This document shows positions 33,890-47,512 of a DNA stretch of 64,000 nucleotides, in pieces. The DNA is taken from assembly GCA_949775045.1 (NCBI GenBank), contig OX459106.1:4831384-4895383 (forward strand), in the 5' to 3' direction. Every line of letters starts with the position of its first letter. Positions within the stretch are counted from its first letter, which is position 1. The position numbers and the translations under genes are program-made. Source of the stretch: Metridium senile. Its lineage: Eukaryota; Cnidaria; Anthozoa; Actiniaria; Metridiidae. The notes under the pieces were generated by a model. It was not told the DNA's origin, made no database searches, and was given only the letters and a program-made list of their open reading frames with translations.

Positions 33890-35306
33890 AGAAAGTTTAT
33901 TAATTTGCTAAATGAAAACTGGAAGTGTCATTATTAGAAAAACTACTGGGAAACACCTTGTATGGTTCTCCGCTCGCACGGGCCTTCGGCCCAAGCGGAG
34001 ATTCTGCTAGTAATACAATTTCGTGTGTACCTTCAATATCTCATCTCCGGTTGAGCTTGGTTGGTCTAAAATAAATATCATAAAACAACCATTAGGAATC
34101 ACGTATCAGATTAATTTGTTGAGATTGTCACAGGGAACACCGCTTTCGGTTGCTTTGCATACACAAATCGCTTTTGTATTTACATATCTTTTTTTGGATT
34201 CCTGTGGTGCCTAGGAGATTAGCGCTATACATACCGTGACCATTGTAAACAGTTTACGTAATAAATGAAATCGGACCTCTGTAATGGGACAGTCGTTTGC
34301 GTGTAATCAGATCCGGTGATTCCGGTCTTAATCATTTAAACATACTCGCATCTTTTTATACACCCCCGCTTCTTTTTTTCCGCACCCGAACCTTTTTACC
34401 CGTACCCGCGCATTTTACCTGCGACCAACACCTTTTACCTGCATTTACCCGCGACCGTCGATCCGCGACAGCAAGTCCATCTCCTGACCATGACGTCCAT
34501 CCTACCCATCGGCCCCAGTGTAAATTATCTTGTACTTGAAATACAATCATCACTGCATGTTAATACGAGTGCTAGAGCGCATATGAAGGGCATTTAGTCA
34601 AGCATTGATTAAAAATGTACAAATAAGGTATTTCCCAATATTGGAGTTCCCAGTTTAATATTTTCTTACAACATAAACATTACCTAATTGTTATAATATT
34701 ATCAATAGCAAAAACTTTGAAATGGTGGTCTGATATGAGAACTGCTGTAAAGAAGCAGCTAAAAAAATGGAACTAAATGAGCAGGCTCCATGCAATTGCC
34801 ATTAACACTTTACATGGCGTTATACAAAGATAAACAGAAGATTTTCGAATTGAAGTTAGGCTATAATTAAACTTATCGGCAATGATAAGGTTGGGTTTGG
34901 GTGCCTTAATGTCGCCCCACAAAGACGCGCATGTCCCATGCGATAAAGGCAGTAACCATGGTAACCATCCATGGTCCACTGCCTGACACCCGTCACACTG
35001 ACTCAGTCAGTTGAAATGTATACTTACCTAGAAAACATACTTACCAGGGAGAGGAGGGTGGGAGCAGCAAAACTATGCGTACACAGCGAGGATCAACATG
35101 ATCTGAGCAGCATGCTCACGTGCAGACCCCTGCACAGCTCGGGGTGACCCCCGCACACACAACAACTGCTGACTACCGAGGATGCACGCAATTGCCTCTA
35201 GTTTAACCTCGCCTAAATTACATTTAGCCACATCTAAAGAACAGGCTTGAACTTTAGGTTAAACACTCACCGCCTTCTACAGGCTTGTCTTCTAGCAAGT
35301 CCGCAA
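33890..35306 (-). repeat. Gene B exon-2 duplication, unit 2a
   Basis: Counterpart of 31980-33057. It has about 370 extra bp at 34870-35240 (with a GTAACCATGGTAACCATCC run) between the shared block and its exon-2 copy at 35271-35306. Confidence 0.88.
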
Positions 35307-35309
35307 CTG

Positions 35310-37400
35310 AAAGAAAGATACATACATCTTTAAAAGATGTTCCCTTACGGGCTTTTCAACACTCGTTTACATTCAGTTATTTATATATGTATATATTAAG
35401 TACAATTCTAGTGATTTGCTAACAGCCAACTTCGCTTTTTTATGGATAGTTTGGGGATGTTGATAATAATAAAAGGAAATAACAAGTAAGAAATTGAGCC
35501 GTTCTAAAACATTAAACATATCTCCAGTGCGAACTGTTCCACGCTAATGGACAGCGGTATATCCATGTATACCGTAGTTTTACCACGTCATGTCGGGGGC
35601 TGGGTGGGTGGGTATTCTCGAAGTGCTTGTAAAGCTCTCTATTGAAACCGTGTAATTGCATAACAAGTGATGTAATTTGCAGCGCATCCTACACGAGCGT
35701 TTCATTTCCCAATAGCCTTATCTTTTTAATGCCTGCGATAGATTTGGCGCGCGGTAGTTCCCTTTACGAACTTAGTAACCACGCCGGGTCTCTGCAATGC
35801 CTGTTGTTGTTTTTGAAAGCAAGTATACAACGGCTGAGACTGACAAGTTTACAGGGCAATTATTATGACAAGGAAGGCAAGGATTTACACTAAAATAACA
35901 CATACGTTTTCTAAGGACTATTATCAAATAGTTCGGCTGAAATTTGTGTCATTTTAAAGCTCTTAAGTCGGATGTTTCATCGACTCTCTGCAAACGAGGA
36001 AAGCAACCGAGACAACAATGGCGGCCGACTTTCTTCTCTATTATTGGAAAGCGAAATTTTCACACTTCCAAGGTTTGCTTCATCTGGAAACTTCCTGTTT
36101 CCATGAGAATGGTAATCCATACGTCCAAGGAACAAAAAAGAATCTTCGAAGCTGATGTTCCAAGGGTTGAGATTTTGCATCGAATTTGTCTATTCGAAAG
36201 ATTGAGCCAAATGTTCAAAAGCGAAATGATCACTTCTTTATCGATCGAAACGACACTGAAGACGGCAAATTGTCCTTAGGAAACTCAAAAATGGTCAGCT
36301 TACATAGACTTGATAGCCGTTAGTGCAAAGGAAGGCTGTTATTTGGTGATCTACGGCGACATTTTGAACAGTTCAGTTGATGACCATGGTTTGTAAATTC
36401 TTGTCAAATTGCAAGATAATTATAAGGGCAGTTCAAGGCGCAGTTATGGACGATCAAGGAGTTGCTTCAAAAAGGTAGTCATTTAAATACTTTATTTAAG
36501 CCTTAAGTTTTACCGTGAAAGTGTTATTTCGATTATAGCTGATGTTCCATGCACGATTTTTCACTACTGGACTCTTGCGGTTGCTATTACATTGAAACCA
36601 TGAACATTTGCTCTTACAGGAAAATAAGAGCAATAGGAATTCAAACCTCATAAACATTTTCATACATGTACAATATGCACATGTATTTACATTTATTAAA
36701 TGTCCCTCCATTGCTTTTGGGGGTTTGACTGATCCCAGGCAACAACTACTTTTTGACACAAAATTTTTTTTCTAATTATCTATGACTGTTTTGACATGGA
36801 AATGTTTACAAAAGAATTCCTTACTTGTCATTGTTGCTATGTGGGGGATAGCAATCCATATTGCCTCCATACATCATAAATTTCATTTACATGCAAACAA
36901 GACCATATTAATACTCAAGTCATACCCCATATCATGTCACTCCCAGGATCATGTCACCTAGCAACCTTTATTTTTAAAATCCTTCTAGTATTAGTGTAAA
37001 CTATTAAGAAGCATTGTATGTTGACATCTTCAATGCCCGCCAGACATGGTGCTACTTCAAAACCCTTGGTGCAAAAAAATTGGTGTTGTAATTCTGTTTT
37101 CCCCTTGTTTTCATTGTAGGAAAAAGAGCCTTTGAGCTTGTTGAAGTAGAAAGCATTTAAGTTACTTGCATTAAAATTGTAACTACTCAACCAACTTATT
37201 AAGTGGCATACTGGATATATGTAAGTAGAACAATTATACATATAACATGTGTTATAGCTTGTTATGCATCATAATTGCTATCATGACAATCAATATGATT
37301 TTGACTAGTTCGGATAATAATTACTGCCCTTTATAGCAAGTTAAAATTTTGTGAATTGTAAAACATTAGTCAAAGAACTTTAATTAATGTAGGCTGGAAT
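35310..37400. other. Intron 1 of gene B, left part, no gene seen
   Basis: A 111-codon frame on plus at 35944-36279 and a frame opposite it have no domain or splice support. Otherwise AT-rich sequence. Confidence 0.4.
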
Positions 37401-37414
37401 GTTCCTTTTGTATA

Positions 37415-37685
37415 TACAACAGGTTCCCATTTAAATATGTACTTTTCCATTTAAATCTGTACTTATGCAAATTGTGTTGATCATCAATGTGTGCTAAACA
37501 TACAGATCAACCAATAAAGTGAACTTCTCTGATTGGTTGATCTGTGTGTTTAGCACACATCAACTAGAAATAAAGAATACAAATAATAATATAGAAATAA
37601 AGATGATGATGAACTAAATTTGCATAAGTACAGATTTAAATGGGAAAATACAGACTTAAATGGGAACCTGTTATATATATCAACC
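37415..37685. repeat. Palindromic MITE-like repeat
   Basis: CAGGTTCCCATTTAAAT, AAATCTGTACTTATGCAAAT, TGTGTGCTAAACA and CAGATCAACCAAT return inverted on the right side. The arms are about 120 bp. Confidence 0.85.
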
Positions 37686-38049
37686 TACTTCCATTCAAAG
37701 TGTCATATATGCCCACCAAAGCAACAATGTCATAACTACAATCTAGTGTGTTAAATTAAGGATTCCCTTTCTCCTTTCCTTTCCTTGATCTTTTTCTTGC
37801 CTTAGGCTTTCTATAATCAGTCAGGGTGGCATTGCTTTGAAGCCACTGAGCTTTGGTGATCAAGGCCAATCTGTCACATACATGTTTTGTTGTTGCGTAC
37901 CTCCTGTGCAGACTGTTGACAACAGGGTGGATGGACTCTGAACAGTGTTCTGCTTCCATGCCGACATAAGAGAAAAGCTTTGCCTTCTTCTCCCATTTGG
38001 ACCAGTAAGCCCCAACAATGCAGCAAGAAAGTTCCAATCCCCACCATAC

Positions 38050-39311
38050 CTTACTTTGCATGTTTTATATTGATGTTGTTGTTCCATTGCAGGTGTACTC
38101 GTCATATCCAAAGCTGAAGACACACTTTTGAAAGAAGAAACTAGAAATGTTACACAAAAATGTCATCAATAAATTGGTCTAAAAATACATTGATAGAACA
38201 AATGCTACATGTATATTGTCTTTTTTGCTATATCTAGAGATAATTAATTAATTAATTAATTGTTTGTAGAATCATCTTTGTTGTTGTTAGTTTTATGTAG
38301 ACATAAGCTAGATATTTCAGATACGTTTACTTACTTTCTGCACAATTTGCAGTCAGTACTATGAGCGGTGTTGGTGCTATCGAGCTGTGTTAGTTGAGCA
38401 GGCCAGTTTGTAGATCCATTGACCTCTATCACATCTACGTTAACGTTACTAGCCCGATTATAAGCCTTTCTGGGAGTAAGTCCAACGTTGGGGAAAAACA
38501 CAGCAGCCATATCTACCAGTTTTAATACGGTGCCCGAGCGTGCAGAAGACGAAAGGGAGTCAAAAAAGTCTGCCTTAGATGCCGACATCCAACGCGCAAT
38601 ACGCAAGTACTGGATGGTAAATAAGCCTTTCCTGTCTGAAGTGATAAAAACTGTGCAATGTGGTACACTTTGCCATTGTACTCAACGTACTGTTGCAGCG
38701 ACTTGGTTTTATCATGACAGTACCTGTCGCGCTTTCAAACATTTTACGTCAGAAAAATCACCGTTCGATTATGTTCGATTGCCTTACAGACCCATAGAAA
38801 ACTGACTTCGATTTGTTAAATTGTTCGATTTCCGAACGTTCGATTGTGTTCGATTGCCTTATTGTTCGATTTCCGAACGATCGATTGTTTCGATTGCTAA
38901 AATTTTACTTTGAGTCCGATTGCCGAACCAATCTACAATCAATCGAATGATTGATGTTCGATTGCCGAACGTTCGATTGAATACGCCGGATGGACAGGGT
39001 TTCGACGGTCTTCTCTGTTTTTTTTTTAGGGGGAAAGATATTTTCTTGGCACATGTATAAGTCCACGGCTTTGTACGTCGTTTTACTTTTCCACGTTCAA
39101 ACGATCTGTTGAATTGCCTATAGCAAGCAGCGCATATTGTTGTGGTGTTACCGCTAAAAACCTTGTTAAAACAGGTCTTTAAGTCTTCAACCTTCTCATG
39201 TTTAATAGTGAAAAGCCTGCTAGTTGTTTTAGTTGCGTAAATAGCACACTTTTCTCGCACGCACGGCATTACACGGCGGATAGTATTTTGTTTTATCAGC
39301 GCATTATCCAT
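38050..39311 (-). CDS. Possible multi-exon gene of unknown function inside intron 1 of gene B
   Basis: Three candidate coding pieces on minus. (a) 39311 to about 38990: MPCVREKC, then RLFTIKHEKVEDLKTCFNKV and ICAACYRQF, a C-x4-C ... C-x2-C arrangement that suggests a small zinc-binding domain. (b) About 38606-38337: MAAVFFPNVGLTPRKAYNRA to DCKLCRK, ending at a good GTAAGT donor. (c) About 38124-38052: SSALDMTSTPAMEQQHQ to a GTAAGG donor, behind a CTTTCAAAAG acceptor. I cannot join (a) to (b) with a convincing splice, and TTCGATTGC-type repeats lie between them. It could be a decayed transposon gene. No function is assigned. Confidence 0.3.
38815..38985. repeat. Cluster of TTCGATTGCC/CGAACG words
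   Basis: Many copies of TTCGATTG with CCGAACG, in irregular tandem. The same words occur at 11770-11890. Confidence 0.6.
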
Positions 39312-39537
39312 TCACTAAAACTGTTAATTGTAGAGGAATTTAAATTTCGCGACTGAGTGATTGGCAGCAATGGGAAATACCGCTGGACATTCAAAATTTA
39401 TCGCGGGCATTAAGTTGCCAAGTGAAACGCTCGTGCCTAGCGTGTCGGTGCGCTTGAAAATGATAATAATAATGAAAGAGAGAGAAAATAAACAAGTATA
39501 CACTTTTGTCTTGCTAGACTACGTAAAATTCTATTTG

Positions 39538-39875
39538 CTGGCCTCGCCTGGGCCGTATTTCACAAGTCAGTCCTTACTGGTCTTTTAAAATTTTCTGGCC
39601 TCGCCTGGGCCGTATTCCGCAAGTCAGTCTCTCCTGGACTGATAAATTTCTGACCTCGCCTGGGCCGCATTCCACAGATCAGTCTCTCCTGGACTGTTAA
39701 ATGTCTGACCTCGCCTGGGCCGTATTCCATTAGTCAGTCCCTCCTGGTCTTTTAAAATTTTCTGGCCTCGCCTGGGCCGTATTCCGCAAGTCAGTATCTC
39801 CTGGACTGTTAAATTTCTGACATCATGGGCCGTATTCCACAATTCAGTCTCTCCTGGACTGTGAGATATCTGGCC
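39538..39875. repeat. About 60-bp tandem repeat, five to six copies
   Basis: TGGCCTCGCCTGGGCCGTAT followed by TCAGTC and TCTCCTGGACTG recurs at roughly 60-bp steps. GC-rich compared with its surroundings. Open frames across it are repeat artefacts. Confidence 0.88.
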
Positions 39876-40294
39876 TACTTCACTTTGAAAATGTCACTTC
39901 AGTTACCTTGTTGTTGGTCTGCTTGTCCGAGCGTCGCTTCAGGTCTCGGTGCACACGGTTCGTCGCCTACGTTTATTTGTGGGGCGATAGCTGCCTCAAG
40001 CTCGTCTCTCGCATTTTGTAGTTTTGTCTGAGGTCTTCAGTACATATTGTGGGCGCCTGTGGGAGGTAGGTTCGACATGACGTGGATCTTGAAAATGGTT
40101 GACAGTCTCGAAGTGCTCTTTCCGTGGTTTGGACGAGAGTGAACAAAGCGGGCGGCTCCCGGTAATCATATACAATGCAGGGGATTGTGGGATACTCATT
40201 GTTATGTAAATTTCACGCTTTATTTCCGGTAGTGAAAATAGGTCAAATATCTTTTAGTGCAAAGTTGCGTAGCCGCTAAAAAGAGATTTAAAGA

Positions 40295-40379
40295 GAAAAA
40301 GGAAGAAGAAGAAGAAGAAGAAGAAGAAAAAGAAGAAGAAAAATAATAATAGAAAATAATAATAATAATAATAATAAAA

Positions 40380-40413
<34 letters not shown>

Positions 40414-40525
40414 TATAATAATAATAATAATGAAAATAATAATGATGATAATAATAATAATAATAATAATAAAAATACTAATAATTATAATTAATAATAA
40501 TAATAATAATAAAAATGATAATTAA

Positions 40526-40590
<65 letters not shown>

Positions 40591-40640
40591 CTATAATAAT
40601 ATTTATTAATAATAATAATAACAATGATAATATCTATGAT
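40295..40640. repeat. AAG then AAT microsatellite in intron 1 of gene B
   Basis: A short (GAA)n run is followed by about 300 bp of imperfect (AAT)n. The flanking sequence on the right (AAGAAGAACAAG to GGGTTTATTAGCTGTTTA) is homologous to that beside the (GGACAA)n array in gene A intron 1. Confidence 0.92.
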
Positions 40641-41001
40641 AATAATATATTATAATTATAATGAGAACAACAACAAGAACAAGAAGAACAAGTACAACAT
40701 CTGGGAACAACAAGTACATGAAAAAACAACAAGTAGAAGAACAAGAAGGCGAATGTCTAGAACTGGGTTTATTAGCTGTTTACGACAGGTTGTAGAGCTG
40801 TCTAGTTAAGTCTACTTAAACAAATATCTAGTATTTAACTAAGTTGTCTTACCATTTGCAGTCTCCGCGTTATTTATTTCTTCTTCTGCCAAACATGGCA
40901 CTACTACCAAGATAGCAAGAAATAGTGCTCCAATGAGATAAAGCTTCATGTTTTCTTTTCTTCGATCCTCAGCTTAGATGATGGTTGCTCGTTCTGCACC
41001 A

Positions 41002-41010
41002 CTATTTATA
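41002..41010 (-). promoter_or_regulatory. TATA box of gene B
   Basis: TATAAATAG on minus, about 55 bp upstream of the exon-1 ATG, preceded by the CTAATTAGATC block that is also present above gene A (GCTAATTAGACC). Upstream similarity to gene A continues for about 1 kb, including a TGACGTCA at 42004-42011. Confidence 0.6.
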
Positions 41011-41019
41011 TGATCTAAT

Positions 41020-42099
41020 TAGCATATTGTTTATCAAAGTCAATTCACAGGTATGTCATTTTTAGAAATAAAGTACACTCCACGAAAGAAAGTTCAACTA
41101 TAATTTTTTCCTCTTTCCACTAAGTTGTAGATAAAGTTAATATTTTTAGATATTAATTAAAAAGATCGCAAAACATTTCACAGGTTGTTGTTTATGTAAT
41201 ATGGTGCTTTTATTCATTGCTGGACACATAACAAAACTAAAATAAACAAATAAGAACAAGAATACTTTGATAACTATTGTATCAACAATTGTATGATTAT
41301 TTTTATATCACCAGATAATTTTAATTTCTCATTAAAGTTCAATTAAATTTATGAAGTTCTATCACCTCGTTTATTCATTCGTTAGATTCTCTCGTATCCA
41401 TTTATTAATTTAATGAATACCGTTACCACTAATTCATTTATAAATAATATTTATTCTTTTTTTCAATTTGCTTCACAATTTCAATTATATATCCCGATAT
41501 TTTCGTTTTCTTAAACGCGCTTCAACTCATTATCAAAGTTCATTTTACAGCTCACTGAACCGTAATCTTTGACGGTAGCACTTTTATTAATATTATTGCT
41601 CAACGACGCCAAAACGTTCAAAGCACATTCCAACACGAACACAATTTAAAAACAATTATTCCTAACTGTTTTATCTATTGTCATTTATTTTGTTTATTGG
41701 TATTACTTTTATTGTATATTAGTGATTAATTTAAGTTTTAAGTAGAGTTGTAATGTTTTCATCCAATAGATACTATGCTTCGTAATCGAGCTGAGGACAA
41801 AGCCTATTTTAAACAACTTCCTTTTAACGGATAGCTCCAATTAAAACAAATTATTTCATTTCATAATTTTGCCAAAACTCTGTTTTAACTGCATATATAA
41901 CTACAGGACTTTAAACGAGTCATATTATAACCAGATAGTTTTTTTTTCCCTAAAAATTCTCAATCGAAGTATTATTATATATTTACGACTCTAGTAATGT
42001 GAATGACGTCATCCACTTCAAACGATTCAGCTCCATTGAATTCTTTATGATTTTGTATTAAAATATCTCATTGTAATGGTTCTAGATCTAAACTAAAGG

Positions 42100-42100
<1 letters not shown>
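41020..42100 (-). repeat. 5' flank of the secreted-protein family, copy B
   Basis: Matches 55880-56780 upstream of gene A in the same orientation. Examples are TTTTTAGATATTAATT and TATATTTACGACTCT, followed by the CRE-containing GTGAATGACGTCATCCAC. No gene in it. Confidence 0.8.
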
Positions 42101-43092
<992 letters not shown>

Positions 43093-43199
43093 GTTCCGTG
43101 TTTTATAATATCGTAAACTTATTCCACTCCAAGGTTTTACTAGGGTAAAATGTAATTATTTGCAAAAGCGGTTTTTGCTTATTGGGTATTGCTGTAATC

Positions 43200-43450
43200 T
43201 GCGTGTGTTGACTCAGCATCAAGAAACCCATGTTAATATTAAATGGTGAATGTTGATAGGCTATGATTGTAAAGATTGTATGAGGGCGACGCAGTATTAA
43301 GTGAGTTATGTTGACTCAGCATCGAGAAACCCATGTTAATATTGAATGGCGAATGTTGATATCTATTCAGGCTATGAATGTAAAGTTTGTAAAAGGGCGG
43401 TGCGGTGCGGTGCAGTATAAAGTGAGTCATGTTGACACAGCAGGCTTTGT
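43200..43450. repeat. About 115-bp tandem repeat, two copies
   Basis: GTTGACTCAGCATC(A/G)AGAAACCC, then GAATGTTGATA, then GGCTATGA, then GGGCG occurs twice in tandem, with the start of a third. Confidence 0.85.
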
Positions 43451-43796
43451 GTTTATGTTTCAATATAAAACTGTACAAAATATACCATATCGAAGCTAAT
43501 TACTCTCCACGGGGCTTATATTTTGTAACAAATGCGAAGGCCTTATCGGACTTCTCTTACAGTGCATGAACGGTTGCCATGGAGACATCGATAATAGGGT
43601 AGTCAGCACCAAATCGAAACATCGTTTAGGATTGGTTTAAAAAACAATAGTCTTGCCAAACAATTGCCCTAAACCTAACCAAACAATAGCGGTACTGTAT
43701 TAGGGGGCCAACGAAAACGCATGCAGGTTTCGACCGGGTGCTAGCTGATTACTCGGGACAATAATGAACAATTTCGTTAATCCTTGGATTGATGTA

Positions 43797-44308
43797 TGTT
43801 ATGTTATGTTATGTTATGTTATGTTATGTTATGCTATGCTATGCTATGCTATGCTATGCTATGCTATGCTATGCTATGCTATGCTATGCTATGCTATGCT
43901 ATGCTATGCTATGCTATGCTATGCTATGCTATGCTATGCTATGCTATGCTATGCTATGCTATGCTATGCTATGCTATGCTATGCTATGCTATGCTATGCT
44001 ATGCTATGCTATGCTATGCTATGCTATGCTATGCTATGCTATGCTATGCTATGCTATGCTATGCTATGCTATGCTATGCTATGCTATGCTATGCTATGCT
44101 ATGCTATGCTATGCTATGCTATGCTATGCTATGCTATGCTATGCTATGCTATGCTATGCTATGCTATGCTATGCTATGCTATGCTATGCTATGCTATGCT
44201 ATGCTATGCTATGCTATGTTATGTTATGTTATGTTATGTTATGCTATGCTATGCTATGTTATGTTATGTTATGTTATGTTATGTTATGTTATGTTATGTT
44301 ATGTTATG
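43797..44308. repeat. (ATGCT/ATGTT)n pentanucleotide array
   Basis: About 100 copies. Homogeneous ATGCT forms the core and ATGTT variants sit at both edges. It is open in several frames (YAMLC), which is an artefact. Confidence 0.98.
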
Positions 44309-44540
44309 ATAAAGACGTGAATGAAAACATTGGCTGTTGGAACAAATTTATCATGAGAATTGCGAGAGTTATGAATTAAATTTATCCTGAGAATTGCGTG
44401 AATTATTTTGAATTCTTATTCGGTAATACTGCAATACCAATAAGAGCAATGTCAACTCAATTTAATACATTTTATTTAGTGGACACATGAACTGGTTTTA
44501 TTCCAGTTCTAGTACAGTTTAAGCATTAGAATATATTTTC
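44309..44540. repeat. Segment matching 57710-57910
   Basis: GATAAAGACGTGAAT, ATTTATCATGAGAATTGCGAG and GGTTTTATTCCAGTTCTAGTA occur in both places in the same order. It marks the outer (5') edge of the duplicated gene A/B unit. Confidence 0.8.
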
Positions 44541-45889
44541 TGTAGTTCATAAATACGGATCTCAGTCGATCAATTAAGTGTCAATTGTTGTGGAACTTAC
44601 CGGGCAACAAAGTTAACTATATATTAGAGCCATGACTTTCAAACGGCGAGAAAGCTAGAATTTTTGAAGTCACCAGTCCTGAGGGACTGATTTTCAAAGG
44701 GGGCAGTAGGGAAAGAGTTAAGAAGCTATTGACCTATATATGGTGATAATTCAATTCTTAATATTTTGGCATAAATTGTCAGTCCGGGAAGGTCATTTTT
44801 TTGGGGGACCCTCTCGATTACACAACAGTGCTCCACAGGGTGCCTATGAACCGAAAACACTCAAACTCGCGTTCGAGGCTTTTTCGTTTGTTCTTTGTGC
44901 CTTTTGCCCATAATTCCTGTCTAGATAGCAAGTATTTGAGATTCTTTCTTCGAACAACGCTAACATTTTGATAATCACAGCTTTTAAACCCGAAAAAAGT
45001 TGCACATTCCGATTGTAGTTGGCCGTCGTTCTTTGGCTAAGAACATCCATTCAGGTGAGTTTGAAGTATTCTTTCTTACACTGATAATGTTTGTTGAGCT
45101 TTTAAAAAAGTACTATGGTATCTTGAATGTGTGAGGATTTGTCGAGCGAAGTTTGGTTTTACGGCACGGGGTATTTATTTGCGGCACGGGATTTGTTTAT
45201 ACCACACCGTTATATTCATGCTTGTCACTGTCACCTTGCTCTGATAATTACTCGTAATTACTCTGGCCGCACGGTCGAAGGTGATATTGTGTTTATTGTC
45301 GCAGAATAAAGCTAGAACGAGTATAAGCTTAAGCATTTCCTGTCAAGATGCAAGCATATAACTTTTAAGAACTTAAACTTAGTAGTTTTCGTATGAGTTG
45401 GAAACTGACCGTATTAAATTATAGTTAAAACCATAACCCATAACAAACCAAAACTCATACGAAAACCGCTCTATATATTGAATAAAAGTAGTGGTCATAT
45501 TGCTGTATGCTTCGGGTTAAAAAGATTATTAAAATATATTATAAATTAAAACATAACATTTGAATTTTTACCCCCACTCCCTCCACAAAAATACTAGGTA
45601 CCAGTTTCCTGTAATAAAAAATTACCAGGTTACATTTTTTACAAGATGGCCGATTCAAAGGATTTGAAAACCAAAATAGAAAATAAAAAATTACCTTAAA
45701 TTGGCAAGAAAAGAGGTCAGAGGTTCGTCCTAAATCTTTAAAAGGTAAATATGTTCGTAGTTCATTACAGAGACTAGACCCAAAGGACGTTTTGCTTCGA
45801 CTTGACTGCATAATTAATTTGGCTTATTTTAAGTGTAAACATTTGTTAATTTTTTAAATTTTACCTACTCTGTTTAGTACACTGATATC

Positions 45890-45955
45890 AAATTTTACCC
45901 CCCCCCCCTTAAAAACGTTTTTTTGAAAAATCCCCCCCCCCCCCCCCCCCCCCAT
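45890..45955. repeat. Two poly(C) tracts
   Basis: About 11 and 22 consecutive cytosines. This is an assembly-risk spot as well as a possible G-quadruplex on minus. Confidence 0.9.
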
Positions 45956-46095
45956 TTTATAACTTGCTTGAGAGCTTCGTTAGACTATATTCTTTCACTG
46001 TAACTTTTCATTTCGGTTGATATACTCTAAGGGTATCAAAAGCCGACGTTTATTTTGGTAGGCTTTGCACTGAGTTCTTGTCGTTTGTTGTTGTG

Positions 46096-46275
46096 CAATG
46101 CATTTCGAATTCCCTGGCGATGGTTCAGATTTCACACCAACCCGTGAATTCCTGTCTATCACGCGTAAACTTGCAACGGCGGACAATCGGGTTTTATTCA
46201 AACGTTGCAAGTTTACGCGTGATAGACAGGAATTCACGGGTAGCTGTCAAATCTGAACAATGGCAAGGGAAATAT
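46096..46275. repeat. Near-perfect inverted repeat
   Basis: CCCGTGAATTCCTGTCTATC, ACGCGTAAACTTGCAACG and its flanks return inverted around a short spacer (GGACAATCGGGTTTTATTCA). The arms are about 75 bp. Confidence 0.88.
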
Positions 46276-46388
46276 ATTGCAAAACATTCAAATTGAAAGT
46301 TAAAATTGAAAGTAATACATTCATGACGTAAGTGTTATAAAATTTATGTGAATTTCTGCGGCGCTGAAAGACTTCGAATTAAGATCGA

Positions 46389-46890
46389 CTATTTGTTCTC
46401 TTTACTATTTCTTCCAAGTTTGAAACAATCCAAATATCTGGCCCATGACACAAATAGTTCCGCCTTCTTGTCGACCTTTTTAATTTCTTTTTTACGGATG
46501 CTTTCGATACATTTTATTCTGAGATTAGTTGCCATTAGCGAAATCCACGATGGAATCTTGTCCGAACACTGCTTGTAAATATCGAGTCCACGTTCATCTT
46601 GGCATTCAACAATTTTCTCTTTCAATCTTTCGACTATCTTTTTGATGTCGAACACAGAGCTTACGTTATCCACCATATCGCTTTCTCCGCCCCTTCGAAC
46701 CCTTCGTATCGTCATCATCAACTTCTTCGTCTGAACTATCTGAACTATCTGAAAATGTTTCCGTTTCACTCTCACTTCTTTCTTCAGACGTAGAAAAGTC
46801 GTCTCCGTTTGTACTTTTATTCTCTACAACATTTGGAATTAAGTTTTTGTCTATGAATATGATTTGTGAACTTTCAACGCCGGACGCCAT
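46389..46890 (-). pseudogene. Acidic protein of unknown function, one frameshift, inside the 5 kb transposon
   Basis: The first frame starts MASGVESSQIIFIDKN and runs into a Ser/Asp/Glu-rich stretch (SDSSDSSDEEVDDDD). The second frame continues with ESDMVDNVSSVFDIKKIVER, then CQDERGLDIYKQCSDKI, and a basic helix-rich end. The switch, near 46695, is a one-base frameshift and has no splice sites around it. The two halves look like one original product. I recognise no domain. Confidence 0.45.
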
Positions 46891-47248
46891 TTTTTGCCGG
46901 ACTGTCACGCCATCTCACCCTGGTCAATTCAACCAATCAGATTACGCGCTAAAAATAACTTATACAACTTTACGATAGGGTATAGGTTAACAATGAAGAT
47001 GGACACTTCTGGTTATGAACTTCTGGGGCATGTATATATAGAGATAATGATAGATAGGTTTTGTTTGTTTTCAAGACATTGTATTCTTGTCATACCCTGA
47101 AGGCCATTCAAAATGGTCAAAATATAGCTGTTTATCATTTAAACCTCTAACATCTTCTCTTGTGTTTATTATATTACTGATAGTGATATAGATGTAAGAA
47201 TTTAGAGTTGTTTTATTGTTTTAATTGCACGCAACAAGTCTGTTTCAT

Positions 47249-47512
47249 ATACACCTAATCCAAAAAAACGTTGTCGGGTCCGCCGCACAGTCCTCACGCC
47301 AAGACCGTGAAGGAAAACACAGTAAATATTTTGATGAGAGTGATAAAACAACAAAATATAAGTAGGCACAACAATATTTCCTTGAAAAAAGTACCACACT
47401 AGAGTGAACATGCAAATAAATTAATTACTGATTAGATATAACCAATATCTTTCACAGTCTTGGCGCGAGGACTGTGCGGCGGACCAGACAACGTTTTTTG
47501 GATTAGGTGTAT
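47249..47512. repeat. 264-bp MITE with 57-bp terminal inverted repeats
   Basis: TACACCTAATCCAAAAAA, then CGTTGTC, GGTCCGCCGCACAGTCCTC and CGCCAAGAC, are mirrored at both ends with two or three small differences. It is bordered by TA, as in Tc1/mariner-derived MITEs. It lies within the 5 kb transposon. Confidence 0.88.

Larger units (their letters stand above)
33022..40949 (-). pseudogene. Gene B: secreted ShKT/D8C family paralogue, exons 3-6 lost, exon 2 duplicated
   Basis: Exon 1 (40853-40949) encodes MKLYLIGALFLAILVVVPCL, a signal peptide, plus an acidic stretch, and ends with a GTAAGA donor in phase 1. Exon 2 is present twice, 35271-35306 and 33022-33057. Each is 36 bp with an AG acceptor and GTGAGT donor and encodes VADLxEDKPVEG. 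None of the ShKT or D8C exons found in gene A is present downstream. Instead a non-LTR RT scrap (27826-28075) joins the remnant of intron 2 directly to the family's 3' flank. A transcript could at most give a signal peptide with two acidic repeats and no cysteine domain. The exons themselves are uncorrupted and the TATA box is kept, so transcription is possible. Confidence 0.75.

Noticed and set aside
35944..36279. 111-codon frame on plus and an opposing frame
   Set aside because: No domain, no paralogue in the window, within an intron of gene B.
37756..38061. 101-codon basic C-terminus frame on minus
   Set aside because: It starts inside what looks like a donor site (GTAAGG near 38050) and has no similarity I recognise.
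39900..40050. Possible exon on minus (Q/A/E-rich, ending at a GTAACT donor)
   Set aside because: No start or convincing acceptor and no recognisable family; too weak to call.
43764..44379. Open frames encoding YAMLC repeats
   Set aside because: Pentanucleotide microsatellite; the same peptide appears in all three forward frames.
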